From Promicromonospora soli (GTDB lineage Bacteria; Actinomycetota; Actinomycetes; Actinomycetales; Cellulomonadaceae): a stretch of 64,000 nt of DNA. Positions 27,658 to 35,695 of this stretch are shown piece by piece. The notes below the pieces were generated by a model. The model ran no database searches and was not told where the DNA came from. It saw nothing but the letters and a program-made list of their open reading frames with translations. Positions within the stretch are counted from its first letter, which is position 1. The number at the start of each line of letters is the position of its first letter. A program made the position numbers and the translations under genes. Location: contig NZ_BNAS01000010.1 of assembly GCF_014653785.1 (NCBI RefSeq), forward strand, positions 1 to 64,000. The letters run 5' to 3'.

Positions 27658-28770
27658 TCAGTCCAGCAGCCAGGTCGGGTTGCGGAGATAGGACTCGGCC
27701 ACGGCGAGCGTGCCGGGCACCTGCGCGGACCAGAGGTCCGGCGGCAGGGCGTCGGCGCGGTGGGTCGTGGTCCAGCCGAGCATCTGCAGGCGTCGCACCA
27801 TCGACAGGGCGCACCCGAGCTCGACGGCGTCCCGCGCCAGCGGCCGCACAGAGGTGTACCCCGCCAGCCACTCCAGGGCCATCGTGGGCGCCTCCGGCGT
27901 GTGCTCCAGGAAGCTCAGCGCGGCCGCGAAGTCGTACTGGAACCAGGTGTGGCCGCAGTCGTCGAAGTCGATGACGGTCAGCGACTCCCCCTGGATCATG
28001 ATGTTCGACGGCCGCAGGTCCGCATGTACCAGCCCCCAGGCGGCCGCGTCGCGCGGGGCCCGGCCGACGGTCGCGAGCGCCGCCGCCTGGGCCTCCTCCA
28101 GCAGGCTGCGCTCCGCGCCGTCGACGGCGTCCTCCCAGCGTCCCCAGCGCGCCGTCGGACCGAGCATGTCCGGGACGTCCCACGAGTGGCGGGCGAACCC
28201 CGCGGGCGGGGCCCAGGTGAGCGCGTGCTCGTGCAGCCGGGCGTTGATGGCGCCGATCTCGCGGTAGTACGACGTCGGGTCGGCGGCGCCCGCACCCGCG
28301 GCGGAGTCGCTGAAGAGGTCCTCCAGGATGCGCCCGGTGACGTAGCCGTAGGCGACGCACCACCAGTCGGTACCGGCCTCGTCGGCCAGGGCCGCGCAGA
28401 ACGTGCCGGACCCGGTTCGCAGCGCGGCCGGCACCTGGCAGACGCCGTCGGCGGCGAGCGCCGCCACCCAGGCGACCTCCGACTCGAACGCGTCCGCCCC
28501 GGCCAGGTATCCGGGACGGGCGACCCGCACGACGGCGACCGGGTCGCCGTCGGCTGTCACCAGGAACGTCGCGTTCTCCGAGACGGTGATGAGGCGCATG
28601 GCGACGTCGCCGCCGGCGGCCGACCCGAACTGCCAGGACGCGGCCACGCCGTCGCGGAGCCAGCCGGGTGCCTGGTCCCCGGGGACCAGCGCGTCGAACG
28701 CGGCGAGCGAGGCCGACGGCGTGGGTGGCTGCGGACCGGATGCGGACTGCGCTGCGGCGGTGACGGGCAT
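27658..28770 (-). CDS. APH-family small-molecule kinase, predicted ethanolamine/amino-alcohol kinase
   Basis: A 370-residue phosphotransferase of the aminoglycoside/choline/hydroxylysine kinase fold. The catalytic loop HADLRPSN is at residues 249-256 and the metal-binding VIDFDDCGHTW near 265-275, as in homoserine-kinase-II and hydroxylysine-kinase relatives. The N-lobe shows TFLVTADGDPVAVVRVARPG. It is divergent from a class III PLP protein of the ethanolamine-phosphate phospho-lyase group and an ethanolamine-permease-like transporter. I therefore infer that it phosphorylates ethanolamine or a similar amino alcohol for that lyase. The shared 277-nt intergenic region would let both transcripts respond to one signal. 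Drug resistance is a less likely alternative. Confidence 0.72.
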   Translation of the reverse strand: MPVTAAAQSASGPQPPTPSASLAAFDALVPGDQAPGWLRDGVAASWQFGSAAGGDVAMRLITVSENATFLVTADGDPVAVVRVARPGYLAGADAFESEVAWVAALAADGVCQVPAALRTGSGTFCAALADEAGTDWWCVAYGYVTGRILEDLFSDSAAGAGAADPTSYYREIGAINARLHEHALTWAPPAGFARHSWDVPDMLGPTARWGRWEDAVDGAERSLLEEAQAAALATVGRAPRDAAAWGLVHADLRPSNIMIQGESLTVIDFDDCGHTWFQYDFAAALSFLEHTPEAPTMALEWLAGYTSVRPLARDAVELGCALSMVRRLQMLGWTTTHRADALPPDLWSAQVPGTLAVAESYLRNPTWLLD

Positions 28771-29047
28771 GTCGATGCTCCTCAGGCTGGGAGCGGAGGC
28801 GGGCGGCCGCTGCCATGGTGCGCCGCGGGGGACGTGGACACAAGGGACGCAACGGGAAATTCACGCAAGTCACCGGCGCGAAATAAGCCGGGTGGGTATC
28901 CCGCCGAACGGTTACCAGACCGTCATCGCCAGGCTGTGCCGGGGGTTACACGCCGCCGTCACTATGGGACCGTCCTGCGGACGGCCGGGCGGCCGTGGAT
29001 CCCTCCCTGGGACGCGAGGTGGGACGCGAGCGTGAGGAGCACTGCCC

Positions 29048-30403
29048 GTGGTTACCCGTTCGACGATCATGGACACCAATGCCTTCCGGCCCGGTGACCC
29101 CACCGGCGGCCTGCCGCCGCGGACCGCAGAGCTGGTGGACCGCCGGTCGGGCGTTCTCGGCTCCGCCTACCGACTCTTCTACCGCGAGCCCGTGCACCTG
29201 GTGCGCGGCAGCGGCGCCCACGTCTTCGACGCGGACGGCAACGACTACCTCGACGTGTACAACAACGTGGCCTCGGTGGGCCACGCCCACCCGCGCGTCG
29301 TGGCGGCGATCGCGGAGCAGGCCGCGGCCCTCAACACGCACACGCGGTACCTGCACGAGCGGATAGTCGACTACTCCGAGGCGCTCCTGGGCACGATGCC
29401 GGACGAGGTGGACCGGGTCATGTACCTGTGCACCGGGTCGGAGGCCAACGACCTGGCCGTCCGCGTCGCCCGCGCGCACACGGGCGGCACCGGCGTCATC
29501 GTCAGCGCCGAGGCCTACCACGGCAACACCGAGCTGACGTCGGCGCTGTCGCCCGCCCTGGGCTCCGCGCAGGAGCTGGCGCTCGACGTGCGGACCGTCC
29601 CGGCACCGGACCCGTACCGGACGCCCGTCGCCGCCGAGGACCTGGGGCGGTGGTTCGCCGAGCAGGTGGCCCAGCAGGTGGCCGACCTCGAGCGGCGCGG
29701 CGTGCGCGTGGCCGCGTTCCTCGCCGACTCGATCTTCTCGTCCGACGGCGTGTTCCCCGACCCAGCGGGCGCAGCAGGTTTTCTCGCGCCCGCCATCGAG
29801 GTGGTGCGCCGCGCCGGCGGCGTGTTCATCGCCGACGAGGTGCAGCCGGGCTTCGGCCGCACGGGCGACGCGATGTGGGGGTTCGCCCGCCACGGCGTCG
29901 TGCCCGAGATCGTGACCCTGGGCAAGCCGATGGCCGCGGGTATCCCCGTCAGCGCGCTGGCCGCGCAGACCGACGTTCTGGCCTCGTTCGGCGACCACAT
30001 CCCGTACTTCAACACCTACGGCGGCAACCCCGTGTCGATGGCGGCAGCGCAGGCCGTGCTGGACGTGCTGCAGGAGGACAAGCTCCAGGATCACGCCGCC
30101 GACGTCGGCGCCCGGATGCTCGCCGCCCTGCGCGAGGCCGCCGCGGACCACCCGCGTGTGGGCGACGTGCGCGGCGCGGGGCTCTACGTCGGCGTCGACA
30201 TGGTGGCGGACCCGGAGACCAAGGCGCCCGACGTCGCCGCCGCCCTCGACGTCGTCGAGGCGCTGCGGGAGCGCCGGATCCTCACCTCGGTCTGCGGACC
30301 CGGCAACGTGCTCAAGCTGCGCCCGCCCCTCGTGTTCGACGACCAGGACCTCGACCGCCTGATCGACGGCTTCACCGACGCGCTCACGGCGCTCGGCCAC
30401 TGA
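29048..30403 (+). CDS. Class III PLP enzyme, predicted ethanolamine-phosphate phospho-lyase
   Basis: A 451-residue class III aminotransferase-fold protein. PLP Lys293 is in TLGKPMAAG, with GSEANDLAVR at 130-139 and FIADEVQPGFGRTG at 260-273. The segments YNNVASVGHAHP (71-82) and LNTHTRYLHERIVDYSE (95-111) closely resemble vertebrate ethanolamine-phosphate and phosphohydroxylysine phospho-lyases (AGXT2L group) and differ from ordinary omega-aminotransferases. Such enzymes convert phosphoethanolamine to acetaldehyde, ammonia and phosphate. GTG 29048 has a GAGGAG Shine-Dalgarno 8 nt upstream; ATG 29069 has none. The permease gene follows by 17 nt. A plain aminotransferase is the main alternative. 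Confidence 0.78.
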   Translation: MVTRSTIMDTNAFRPGDPTGGLPPRTAELVDRRSGVLGSAYRLFYREPVHLVRGSGAHVFDADGNDYLDVYNNVASVGHAHPRVVAAIAEQAAALNTHTRYLHERIVDYSEALLGTMPDEVDRVMYLCTGSEANDLAVRVARAHTGGTGVIVSAEAYHGNTELTSALSPALGSAQELALDVRTVPAPDPYRTPVAAEDLGRWFAEQVAQQVADLERRGVRVAAFLADSIFSSDGVFPDPAGAAGFLAPAIEVVRRAGGVFIADEVQPGFGRTGDAMWGFARHGVVPEIVTLGKPMAAGIPVSALAAQTDVLASFGDHIPYFNTYGGNPVSMAAAQAVLDVLQEDKLQDHAADVGARMLAALREAAADHPRVGDVRGAGLYVGVDMVADPETKAPDVAAALDVVEALRERRILTSVCGPGNVLKLRPPLVFDDQDLDRLIDGFTDALTALGH

Positions 30404-30420
30404 ACTCACTGGAGGACCGA

Positions 30421-32010
30421 ATGGCAACAACCGGAACGGCGCCCGGCGCCGCGGGCGTCACCTACACCCAGGCCGACGGCCAGTACTTCGAGAAGCGGCA
30501 GCTGCGGCGCAGCGCCGGATTCTGGGGCCTGTGGGGCATCGGGATCGCCGCGGTGATCTCCGGCCAGTTCTCGGGCTGGAACGTGGGCCTCGGCACCACG
30601 GGCTGGGTCCCGATGCTCATCGCCATGGTGTTCGTGACGATCATGTACTTCACGATGATCTTCTCGATCGGCGAGATGTCCGCGGCCATGCCGCACACCG
30701 GCGGCGCGTACTCGTTCGCGCGGGCCGCGATGGGGCCGTGGGGCGGGTTCGTCACCGGGTTCGCCGAGACCATCGAATACGTCGTGACCACCGCCGTCGT
30801 CGTCTGGTTCTCCGGTGTCTACGCGGACTCCGCGCTGAGCGCCTTCACCGGCCAGTCGCTGCCGCAGTGGGTGTGGTGGATCGTGCTGTACGTGGCCTTC
30901 GTGGCGATCAACGCCCTCGGGGCGAGCGTGGGTTTCCGGCTGGCCCTGGTGGTCGCCGTCATCTCGCTCGTGGTGCTGGCGTTCTTCGCGGTGGCCGCCC
31001 TCGCGTCCGGGGCGGTCGACTTCTCCCGCCTGAACGACGTGGTGCCGGCCGACGGCGGTACCGAGCTCATGCCGTTCGGCACGATCGGCATCCTCTACGC
31101 CCTGCCGTTCGCCATCTGGTTCTTCCTCGGGATCGAGGAGCTGCCGCTCGCCGCCGAGGAGGCGCACGACCCGGCCCGCGACATCCCCCGGGCCTCCGTG
31201 TGGGGCGTCGTCACCCTCGCGATCTTCGGGGTGGCCGTGCTGTTCCTCAACCCCGCGGTGACGGGCACCGCCGCCATCACCGTGTCACCCGGCGACGGCG
31301 ACGAGCCGCTGCTGGCCGGCTTCCGCGCGTTCCTCCCGGAGGAGGCGGCCGGCGTGCTGGCCCTGCTCGCGCTGGTGGCGCTGTTCGCCTCGCTCCAGGG
31401 CATCCTGTTCGCCGCCGGGCGCAACATGTACTCGCTCTCCAGGGCCGGCTACTACCCCACGTTCCTGTCGCTCACCGGCGCCAAGCACAAGACGCCGTGG
31501 GTGTCGCTGGTCGCGACCGCGGTGATCGGATTCGTGATCCTCACGCTGGTGCTCCTCGTGGTCCCGGCGGTCAGCCCTGACGCAGCGGGGGCGGCGTCGG
31601 GCGTGATCCTCTTCATCGCGGTGTTCGGCGCGGTGATCGCGTACGTGATGCAGATGGTGTCGTTCGTGATCCTGCGCCGTAAGTTCCCCGACGCCGTGCG
31701 CCCCTACAAGAGCCCCACGGGCGTCTGGGGCGCGGTGGTCGCAGGTGTGATCTCGGTAGCTGCACTCCTCGGGATCCTGCTGAACAGCGCGTTCCAGGTT
31801 GCGGTGGTGACGTTCCTGGTCGTCTTCGTGGTGGGGCTGGCGCTGTTCGCGCTGGTGGGACGCACGCGCCTGGTGCTGTCGCCCGAGGAGGAGTACGCGA
31901 TGTCGGGAGGACTCTCGGCGGGTTCCAGTGCCGACGTGGCCGGCGAGCCGGTCGCCGTGACGGAGCCCGGGCCCGACGCCGCTGAACCGCTGGAGAAGGC
32001 CGACGCCTGA
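30421..32010 (+). CDS. APC-superfamily permease, ethanolamine permease-like
   Basis: A 529-residue amino acid/polyamine/organocation permease with about 12 transmembrane segments. The N-terminus (YFEKRQLRRSAGFWGLWGIG near 22-41), SIGEMSAAMPHTGGAYSFARAAMGPWGGF near 80-105 and AETIEYV match the ethanolamine-permease (Eat) branch well. An acidic cytoplasmic tail of about 50 residues follows the last helix. Preceded by GGAGG 5 nt before the ATG and 17 nt behind the phospho-lyase gene, so the two are co-transcribed. Together with the divergent kinase this gives import, phosphorylation and elimination of an amino alcohol. Substrate is inferred. Confidence 0.82.
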   Translation: MATTGTAPGAAGVTYTQADGQYFEKRQLRRSAGFWGLWGIGIAAVISGQFSGWNVGLGTTGWVPMLIAMVFVTIMYFTMIFSIGEMSAAMPHTGGAYSFARAAMGPWGGFVTGFAETIEYVVTTAVVVWFSGVYADSALSAFTGQSLPQWVWWIVLYVAFVAINALGASVGFRLALVVAVISLVVLAFFAVAALASGAVDFSRLNDVVPADGGTELMPFGTIGILYALPFAIWFFLGIEELPLAAEEAHDPARDIPRASVWGVVTLAIFGVAVLFLNPAVTGTAAITVSPGDGDEPLLAGFRAFLPEEAAGVLALLALVALFASLQGILFAAGRNMYSLSRAGYYPTFLSLTGAKHKTPWVSLVATAVIGFVILTLVLLVVPAVSPDAAGAASGVILFIAVFGAVIAYVMQMVSFVILRRKFPDAVRPYKSPTGVWGAVVAGVISVAALLGILLNSAFQVAVVTFLVVFVVGLALFALVGRTRLVLSPEEEYAMSGGLSAGSSADVAGEPVAVTEPGPDAAEPLEKADA

Positions 32011-32061
32011 CGGCTGACGTTGCAGGTGGTGTGGCCGGCAGCCGTTGCCGGTGGCAGGTGG

Positions 32062-32096
32062 CGCGGGGCATGCCAGACTCCCTGGCATGCCCCGCG
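32062..32096. repeat. Perfect 15-bp inverted repeat over the start codon of the ADA-like gene
   Basis: CGCGGGGCATGCCAG (32062-32076) and CTGGCATGCCCCGCG (32082-32096) are exact complements around a 5-nt centre. ATG 32087 lies inside the right arm, and CAGACT at 32074-32079 could be the -10 of a leaderless promoter. It could act as a DNA operator covering -10 and start, or as an RNA hairpin hiding the start codon. It also lies 52 nt after the permease stop, so a terminator role is possible. Confidence 0.7.
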
Positions 32097-33052
32097 ACCT
32101 GCGCGCGCTGCCCAAGGCGAACCTGCACCTGCACCTGACGGGGTCGATGCGGCCCTCGACCGCTGCCGAGCTCGCCGCGTACTACGGTCTCCCGCTGCTT
32201 CCCGCCGTGCCGATCGCGCCCGGCGTCGTGCACGGCTGGGACGCGTTCCAGGCGCGGTACGACACGGCGCGCGAGGCGGTGCGCTCCGCTGAGGACATCG
32301 CGCGGGTGGTCCGCGAGGCGGTGGAGCAGGACGCCGCCGACGGCGTCGGCTGGACCGAGCTGCAGGTGGACCCGACGTCGTACGCGAGATGGTTCGGATC
32401 GCTCGAAGCTGTGGTCGAGGCCCTGCTCGACGCCGCGCGCGGCCGGCCGGCGGGCGTGGTCCTCGCCGCGAGCTGGGGCGCGGACCCGCAGCACGCGGAA
32501 CGCATCGCCGGGCTCGCGGTGAGGTACGCGCCGGACGGCGTCGTGGGCTTCGGGCTCTCGAACGACGAGCGGCGCGGACGCGTCAGCGACTTCGTCCCGG
32601 CATTCAGGCTGGTGGCGGACGCCGGGCTGGCGCGCGTGCCGCATGCCGGGTTCTACGAGGGCGCGTGGCACGTGCGCGAGTGTGTCGAGCTGCTGAGCGC
32701 CACGCGGATCGGGCACGGGCTGACGGCGCTCCAGGATCCGACGGTGGTCGCGCTCCTGGCGGAGCGCCAGATCGTGCTCGAGGTCTGCCCGACGTCGTAC
32801 CCGCCGTTCGGCGTCACGCCTGCCCTGGACGCGGTGCCGGCGTTGCTGGCCGACGGCGTCCCGGTCGCCCTTGCGACCGACGACCCGCTGCTGTTCGGGG
32901 TAGGGATGGTGGGCCAGTACGAGATCGCGCGGCAAGCGTGCGCCGAACCGGAGCTCGCAACGATCGCGGCGACATCGGTCGCGGCGTCACACGCGCCGGC
33001 CGCGCTGAAGCGGGAGATGCTCGACGGGATCCAGGCCTGGCTGGGCGGTTAG
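32087..33052 (+). CDS. Adenosine-deaminase-family protein with altered HAGE motif
   Basis: A 321-residue amidohydrolase of the adenosine deaminase family. The first metal-binding pair is in KANLHLHLTGSM (His14, His16). GHGL and CPTSY motifs follow near residues 208 and 234, and the catalytic TDDPLLFG near 264-271 is intact. In classical enzymes HAGE supplies the proton-donating Glu. Here the segment is HAGFYEGAW (from residue 186), with Phe at the Glu position and a Glu two residues later. It may have another substrate, use the shifted Glu, or be impaired. The start sits inside a perfect palindrome. The gene meets the next one tail-to-tail with overlapping stops. Confidence 0.8.
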   Translation: MPRDLRALPKANLHLHLTGSMRPSTAAELAAYYGLPLLPAVPIAPGVVHGWDAFQARYDTAREAVRSAEDIARVVREAVEQDAADGVGWTELQVDPTSYARWFGSLEAVVEALLDAARGRPAGVVLAASWGADPQHAERIAGLAVRYAPDGVVGFGLSNDERRGRVSDFVPAFRLVADAGLARVPHAGFYEGAWHVRECVELLSATRIGHGLTALQDPTVVALLAERQIVLEVCPTSYPPFGVTPALDAVPALLADGVPVALATDDPLLFGVGMVGQYEIARQACAEPELATIAATSVAASHAPAALKREMLDGIQAWLGG

Positions 33053-33498
33053 AGCAGCAGCTCTCCCACCACCTCGCCGAACAGGATGTTCCCGGTCTTG
33101 CGGAAGCCGCAGCGCAGGTAGAACTCTTCCGGCCCGTCGGTGCCCGGGACCCACAGGACGGTGATGCGGTCGAGCCCGCGCCGTCGGGCCTCCTCGGCGA
33201 CCTGCTCCACGGCAAACCTGCCCACCCCGCGCATGCGCGCGTCGCGTGCCACGTTCAGACGCCAGATCCCGGCCCGGAACTCCGGGATCTCCTCGTCCGG
33301 GTTCCAGTTCGCCATGATGAAGCCGACCACTTCGTCGCCGTCAAGGACAACCCGGGGCCACGCGGTGGGATTGACGTACGCCTCGGCGACCGACCAGGCG
33401 ACCGGTGCCACGGGTTCCTCGTCGCCTGCCTGGGGCGGCAGCTGGATAGCCGCAAAGAGGTTGTCCGGGGTGAGCTTCGCGAGCTGCAGGTTCGCCAT
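33049..33498 (-). CDS. GNAT-family N-acetyltransferase
   Basis: A 149-residue GNAT acetyltransferase. The central beta strand and acetyl-CoA loop appear as GIWRLNVARDARMRGVGRFAVE (residues about 80-101; R-x2-G-V/x-G variant R-M-R-G-V-G). It is followed by FYLRCGFRKTG near 128-138, the usual C-terminal GNAT motif. ATG 33498 is preferred over the longer frame because CAGAGT lies 7 nt upstream and homology begins there. Its stop codon overlaps that of the convergent ADA-like gene, so neither has a separate terminator. The acceptor substrate is unknown. Confidence 0.85.
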   Translation of the reverse strand: MANLQLAKLTPDNLFAAIQLPPQAGDEEPVAPVAWSVAEAYVNPTAWPRVVLDGDEVVGFIMANWNPDEEIPEFRAGIWRLNVARDARMRGVGRFAVEQVAEEARRRGLDRITVLWVPGTDGPEEFYLRCGFRKTGNILFGEVVGELLL

Positions 33499-33583
33499 GG
33501 GCTCGACTCTGCCACGAGACACTGACACCCGACGTCGAGCGAGGCAGCGCGGCCGATCAGCCCGCTGTCTGGTCACCCACAGG

Positions 33584-34408
33584 CTAGCGAGCGCCCGACG
33601 AGTCACCAATCAGCCGCCGGAACGCCTCCTCCGCAAGGGTCCAAGCACGTTCACGGGCTTCGCCTGTTCCCGGCGACCTCAAGTCTGACAGCATCGCCTC
33701 CGCCGTCCGCAGCTCCGTCTCGACGAAGTCCAGGAGGACGTCTTGCACAACGATCGAGCTCATCTCTCTTGTGCGCGCCTTGCGACCGATCAGCTCGTCG
33801 ACAACCGCTCTGAGGCTTTCGGGAAGCGCGGCTTCCGCTACGAGTGTCGGCAGATCCATCGGGGGCGGTGCCGTGGTCTCGCGCAATCGCATCCAGCGCA
33901 GCGTGACGGCCGGACGCAACGCGTAAAAGAACTTCTTTGCCACACCGCTCGATGCCAGCAGAGCCAGGTTGTTCCTGGCCACGTGCACGTGGTGCCTCCT
34001 CAACGCGTCCCGGTCCACGATGTCTTCGGCCAGAGCCAGCAGCTCGTCGCGAAAAGCCACATCACCGCGGTACACGATCGGCGAGCGCAGCCACTCCCCC
34101 ACCGTCGCATTTCCCTTGACCATCAGTCCGAGGGCCTTGCGGACATCCCAGCCGTTGACGTCGAAGACCTTGTCGAGGGGTGTCTCGATCACGTCACGCC
34201 GCGCACGCAGGCTCAGGTAGTCCCCGACGCGGCGCACATAGAGAAAGCGACAGTCGTAGTCCGAGTCCGGCGACGGGAATCCCCAGGCGCGGCTGCCACT
34301 CTCGATCGCCCACAGCACTTTGATGTCGTGCTCCTCCTCGAGACGGTCGAGGCGCGCGTCGATGGCACGGACAACGTCCGGATTCATTGAGCCGGGGATT
34401 GTGCGCAT
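33584..34408 (-). CDS. RlaP-type nucleotidyltransferase
   Basis: A 274-residue protein of the nucleotidyltransferase superfamily, in the subgroup described as RNA-repair-associated DNA polymerase beta-like proteins (RlaP, PF10127). The active-site pattern is IESGSRAWGFPSPDSDYD: Gly38-Ser39 followed by Asp50 and Asp52, all present. The helical C-terminal half (RRHHVHVARNNL, KKFFYALRPAVTLRWM) matches the family. Its nucleic-acid or protein target is unknown. ATG 34408 is supported by TACGTT six nt upstream; ATG 34387 is a weaker alternative. It is the gene following a NADAR gene on the same strand, about 80 nt downstream. Confidence 0.83.
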   Translation of the reverse strand: MRTIPGSMNPDVVRAIDARLDRLEEEHDIKVLWAIESGSRAWGFPSPDSDYDCRFLYVRRVGDYLSLRARRDVIETPLDKVFDVNGWDVRKALGLMVKGNATVGEWLRSPIVYRGDVAFRDELLALAEDIVDRDALRRHHVHVARNNLALLASSGVAKKFFYALRPAVTLRWMRLRETTAPPPMDLPTLVAEAALPESLRAVVDELIGRKARTREMSSIVVQDVLLDFVETELRTAEAMLSDLRSPGTGEARERAWTLAEEAFRRLIGDSSGAR

Positions 34409-34489
34409 CCACGGAACGTAGCGGCAGGACGACGGCGGAGTCGCGATCTTTTCCGCCCGAGGCCAGTCGCCCGTCCGTCGTCCAGCAGC

Positions 34490-35068
34490 TCAGCCCCGAA
34501 GCCGCTCTCGGGCCTCCATCAAAGCGAAGCCCAGCAGGTTGAGGCCACGCCAAGCAGCCGGGTTCTCGGCGTTCTCGTTCTTCGCGCCCATCCCGATACC
34601 CCAGACGCGGTCTCGCGGGCTTGCCTCCACGAGCACTCGCGACCCGGTGCGTAGCAGGAACTCACGCATGTCGGGGTGCGCCCCAAACTTATGGGTGTTG
34701 CCGCGCACCACGATCTCGAACCGTTCGCGGTCCCACACGGCGTCGTCGAATTCGCGGACGGTACGCCCGGCGGCCTTGGCGAGCGCGGGATTCGCGGCGT
34801 CGATCGCCGCTCGCTCCGCCTCCTGGTCCCCGAACAGGCGTGCCTTCTCCGCCATCATCCAGTGCTCAGCGGTGCGGTATCGGACGCCGTCCACGACGAA
34901 CGGCGCCTCGAACCACTGGCTGAGGCTGCCCCTGCCGGGGGTCCCGTCAGGCTCGGGCTGGTGCCCCCAGAAGTGCAGGTACTTGACGGTGGCTCCAGCC
35001 TCAACGAGCATCCGCAGCTCCTCCACGGAGCGGGCGGAGGCGGTCCGGAGGGTGGTGTTGTGGGGCAT
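34490..35068 (-). CDS. NADAR family protein (YbiA-like)
   Basis: A 192-residue NADAR protein, longer than the minimal domain by about 35 N-terminal residues. Family elements are LSQWFEAPFVVDG near 48-60, YRTAEHWMMAEKARLFGD near 64-81, and FGAHPDMREFLLRTG near 127-141. The end has WGIGMGAKNENAENP, close to the YbiA pattern. NADAR proteins cleave N-glycosidic bonds of riboflavin-pathway intermediates or remove ADP-ribose, depending on subgroup; some are linked to anti-phage systems. CACACT lies 6 nt before the ATG. Next to it on the same strand is the RlaP-like nucleotidyltransferase. Confidence 0.85.
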   Translation of the reverse strand: MPHNTTLRTASARSVEELRMLVEAGATVKYLHFWGHQPEPDGTPGRGSLSQWFEAPFVVDGVRYRTAEHWMMAEKARLFGDQEAERAAIDAANPALAKAAGRTVREFDDAVWDRERFEIVVRGNTHKFGAHPDMREFLLRTGSRVLVEASPRDRVWGIGMGAKNENAENPAAWRGLNLLGFALMEARERLRG

Positions 35069-35114
35069 GCACGAAGTGTGCCAGGAGCCTCTGACACGCC
35101 TCCCGATCAGTCGG

Positions 35115-35618
35115 CTACGGGGCGGCAGCCGCGATGACCTGGGTGAGGCTCTTGTGGAGCACCTTGAGCTCCTCGACGGACAGGCCTAGGCGCCCCATGA
35201 TCGCGGGCGGCACGAGCAGCGCCTGCGCACGCAGGGCGCGGCCCTCCTCCGTGAGCTCCACGGCGAGCGCCCGCTCGTCGCGCTCGTCTCGGCGCCGCGT
35301 CAGGTAGCCGATCGCCTCGAGGCGCTTGAGCAGCGGGGACAGGGTGGCCGGGTCGAGCCGCAGCAGTCCGCTGAGCTGCTTGACCGAGAGCGGCGACTGC
35401 TCCCACAGGGCAAGCATGACCAGGTACTGCGGGTGCGTGAGTCCCATCGGTTCGAGCAGCGGCCGGTACAGCGCGATGACGCTGCGCGAGGCGACGGCAA
35501 GGGCAAAGCAGACCTGACGGTCGAGCGCCAGAAGATCCTCGGGGTCGGGCGCGCCGCCGTCGGCGAGCTCTTCGGCGGGGACGGACGACGCCGCGGCGGC
35601 CCCGGGTGTGACAGTCAT
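35115..35618 (-). CDS. MarR-family regulator, OhrR-like
   Basis: A 167-residue MarR regulator. The OhrR signature is visible: a sensing Cys37 in RQVCFALAVASR, then YRPLLEPMGLTHPQYLVMLALWE and the winged HTH SVKQLSGLLRLDPATLSPLLKRLE with a D-x-R-D-E-R wing. OhrR proteins are inactivated by organic hydroperoxides at that Cys and derepress a peroxidase gene. No ohr/osmC peroxidase gene is visible nearby. Instead a divergent 58-codon gene shares a 77-bp region with a perfect palindrome. The N-terminal 30 residues are an acidic extension. Self-regulation through that palindrome is likely. Confidence 0.87.
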   Translation of the reverse strand: MTVTPGAAAASSVPAEELADGGAPDPEDLLALDRQVCFALAVASRSVIALYRPLLEPMGLTHPQYLVMLALWEQSPLSVKQLSGLLRLDPATLSPLLKRLEAIGYLTRRRDERDERALAVELTEEGRALRAQALLVPPAIMGRLGLSVEELKVLHKSLTQVIAAAAP

Positions 35619-35649
35619 GTGGCTCCTCTCGGACGTTGGCCAGATTATC

Positions 35650-35665
35650 AGTTAGTGTGCTAACT
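35650..35665. promoter_or_regulatory. Candidate OhrR/MarR operator
   Basis: AGTTAGTGTGCTAACT is a perfect 6-4-6 palindrome in an AT-rich patch unlike its GC-rich surroundings, midway between the divergent OhrR gene and the small gene at 35696. TTAGTGTGCTA and ATTAGTACAC repeats next to it may extend the site. Confidence 0.65.
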
Positions 35666-35695
35666 ATTAGTACACCAAGCGAATGGAGGCTGGGC

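Noticed and set aside
26099-28873. 924-codon frame joining the serine hydrolase with upstream sequence
   Set aside because: The N-terminal 440 residues are an antisense-like shadow of the APH kinase gene in another frame; the hydrolase begins at ATG 27553.
27658-32010. Eut-type ethanolamine microcompartment locus
   Set aside because: No EutB/EutC, shell proteins or aldehyde dehydrogenase genes are present; only the kinase/phospho-lyase route fits.
33584-35068. A full anti-phage defence island
   Set aside because: Only two loosely relevant families are present; no restriction, CBASS, Thoeris or similar core components are seen.
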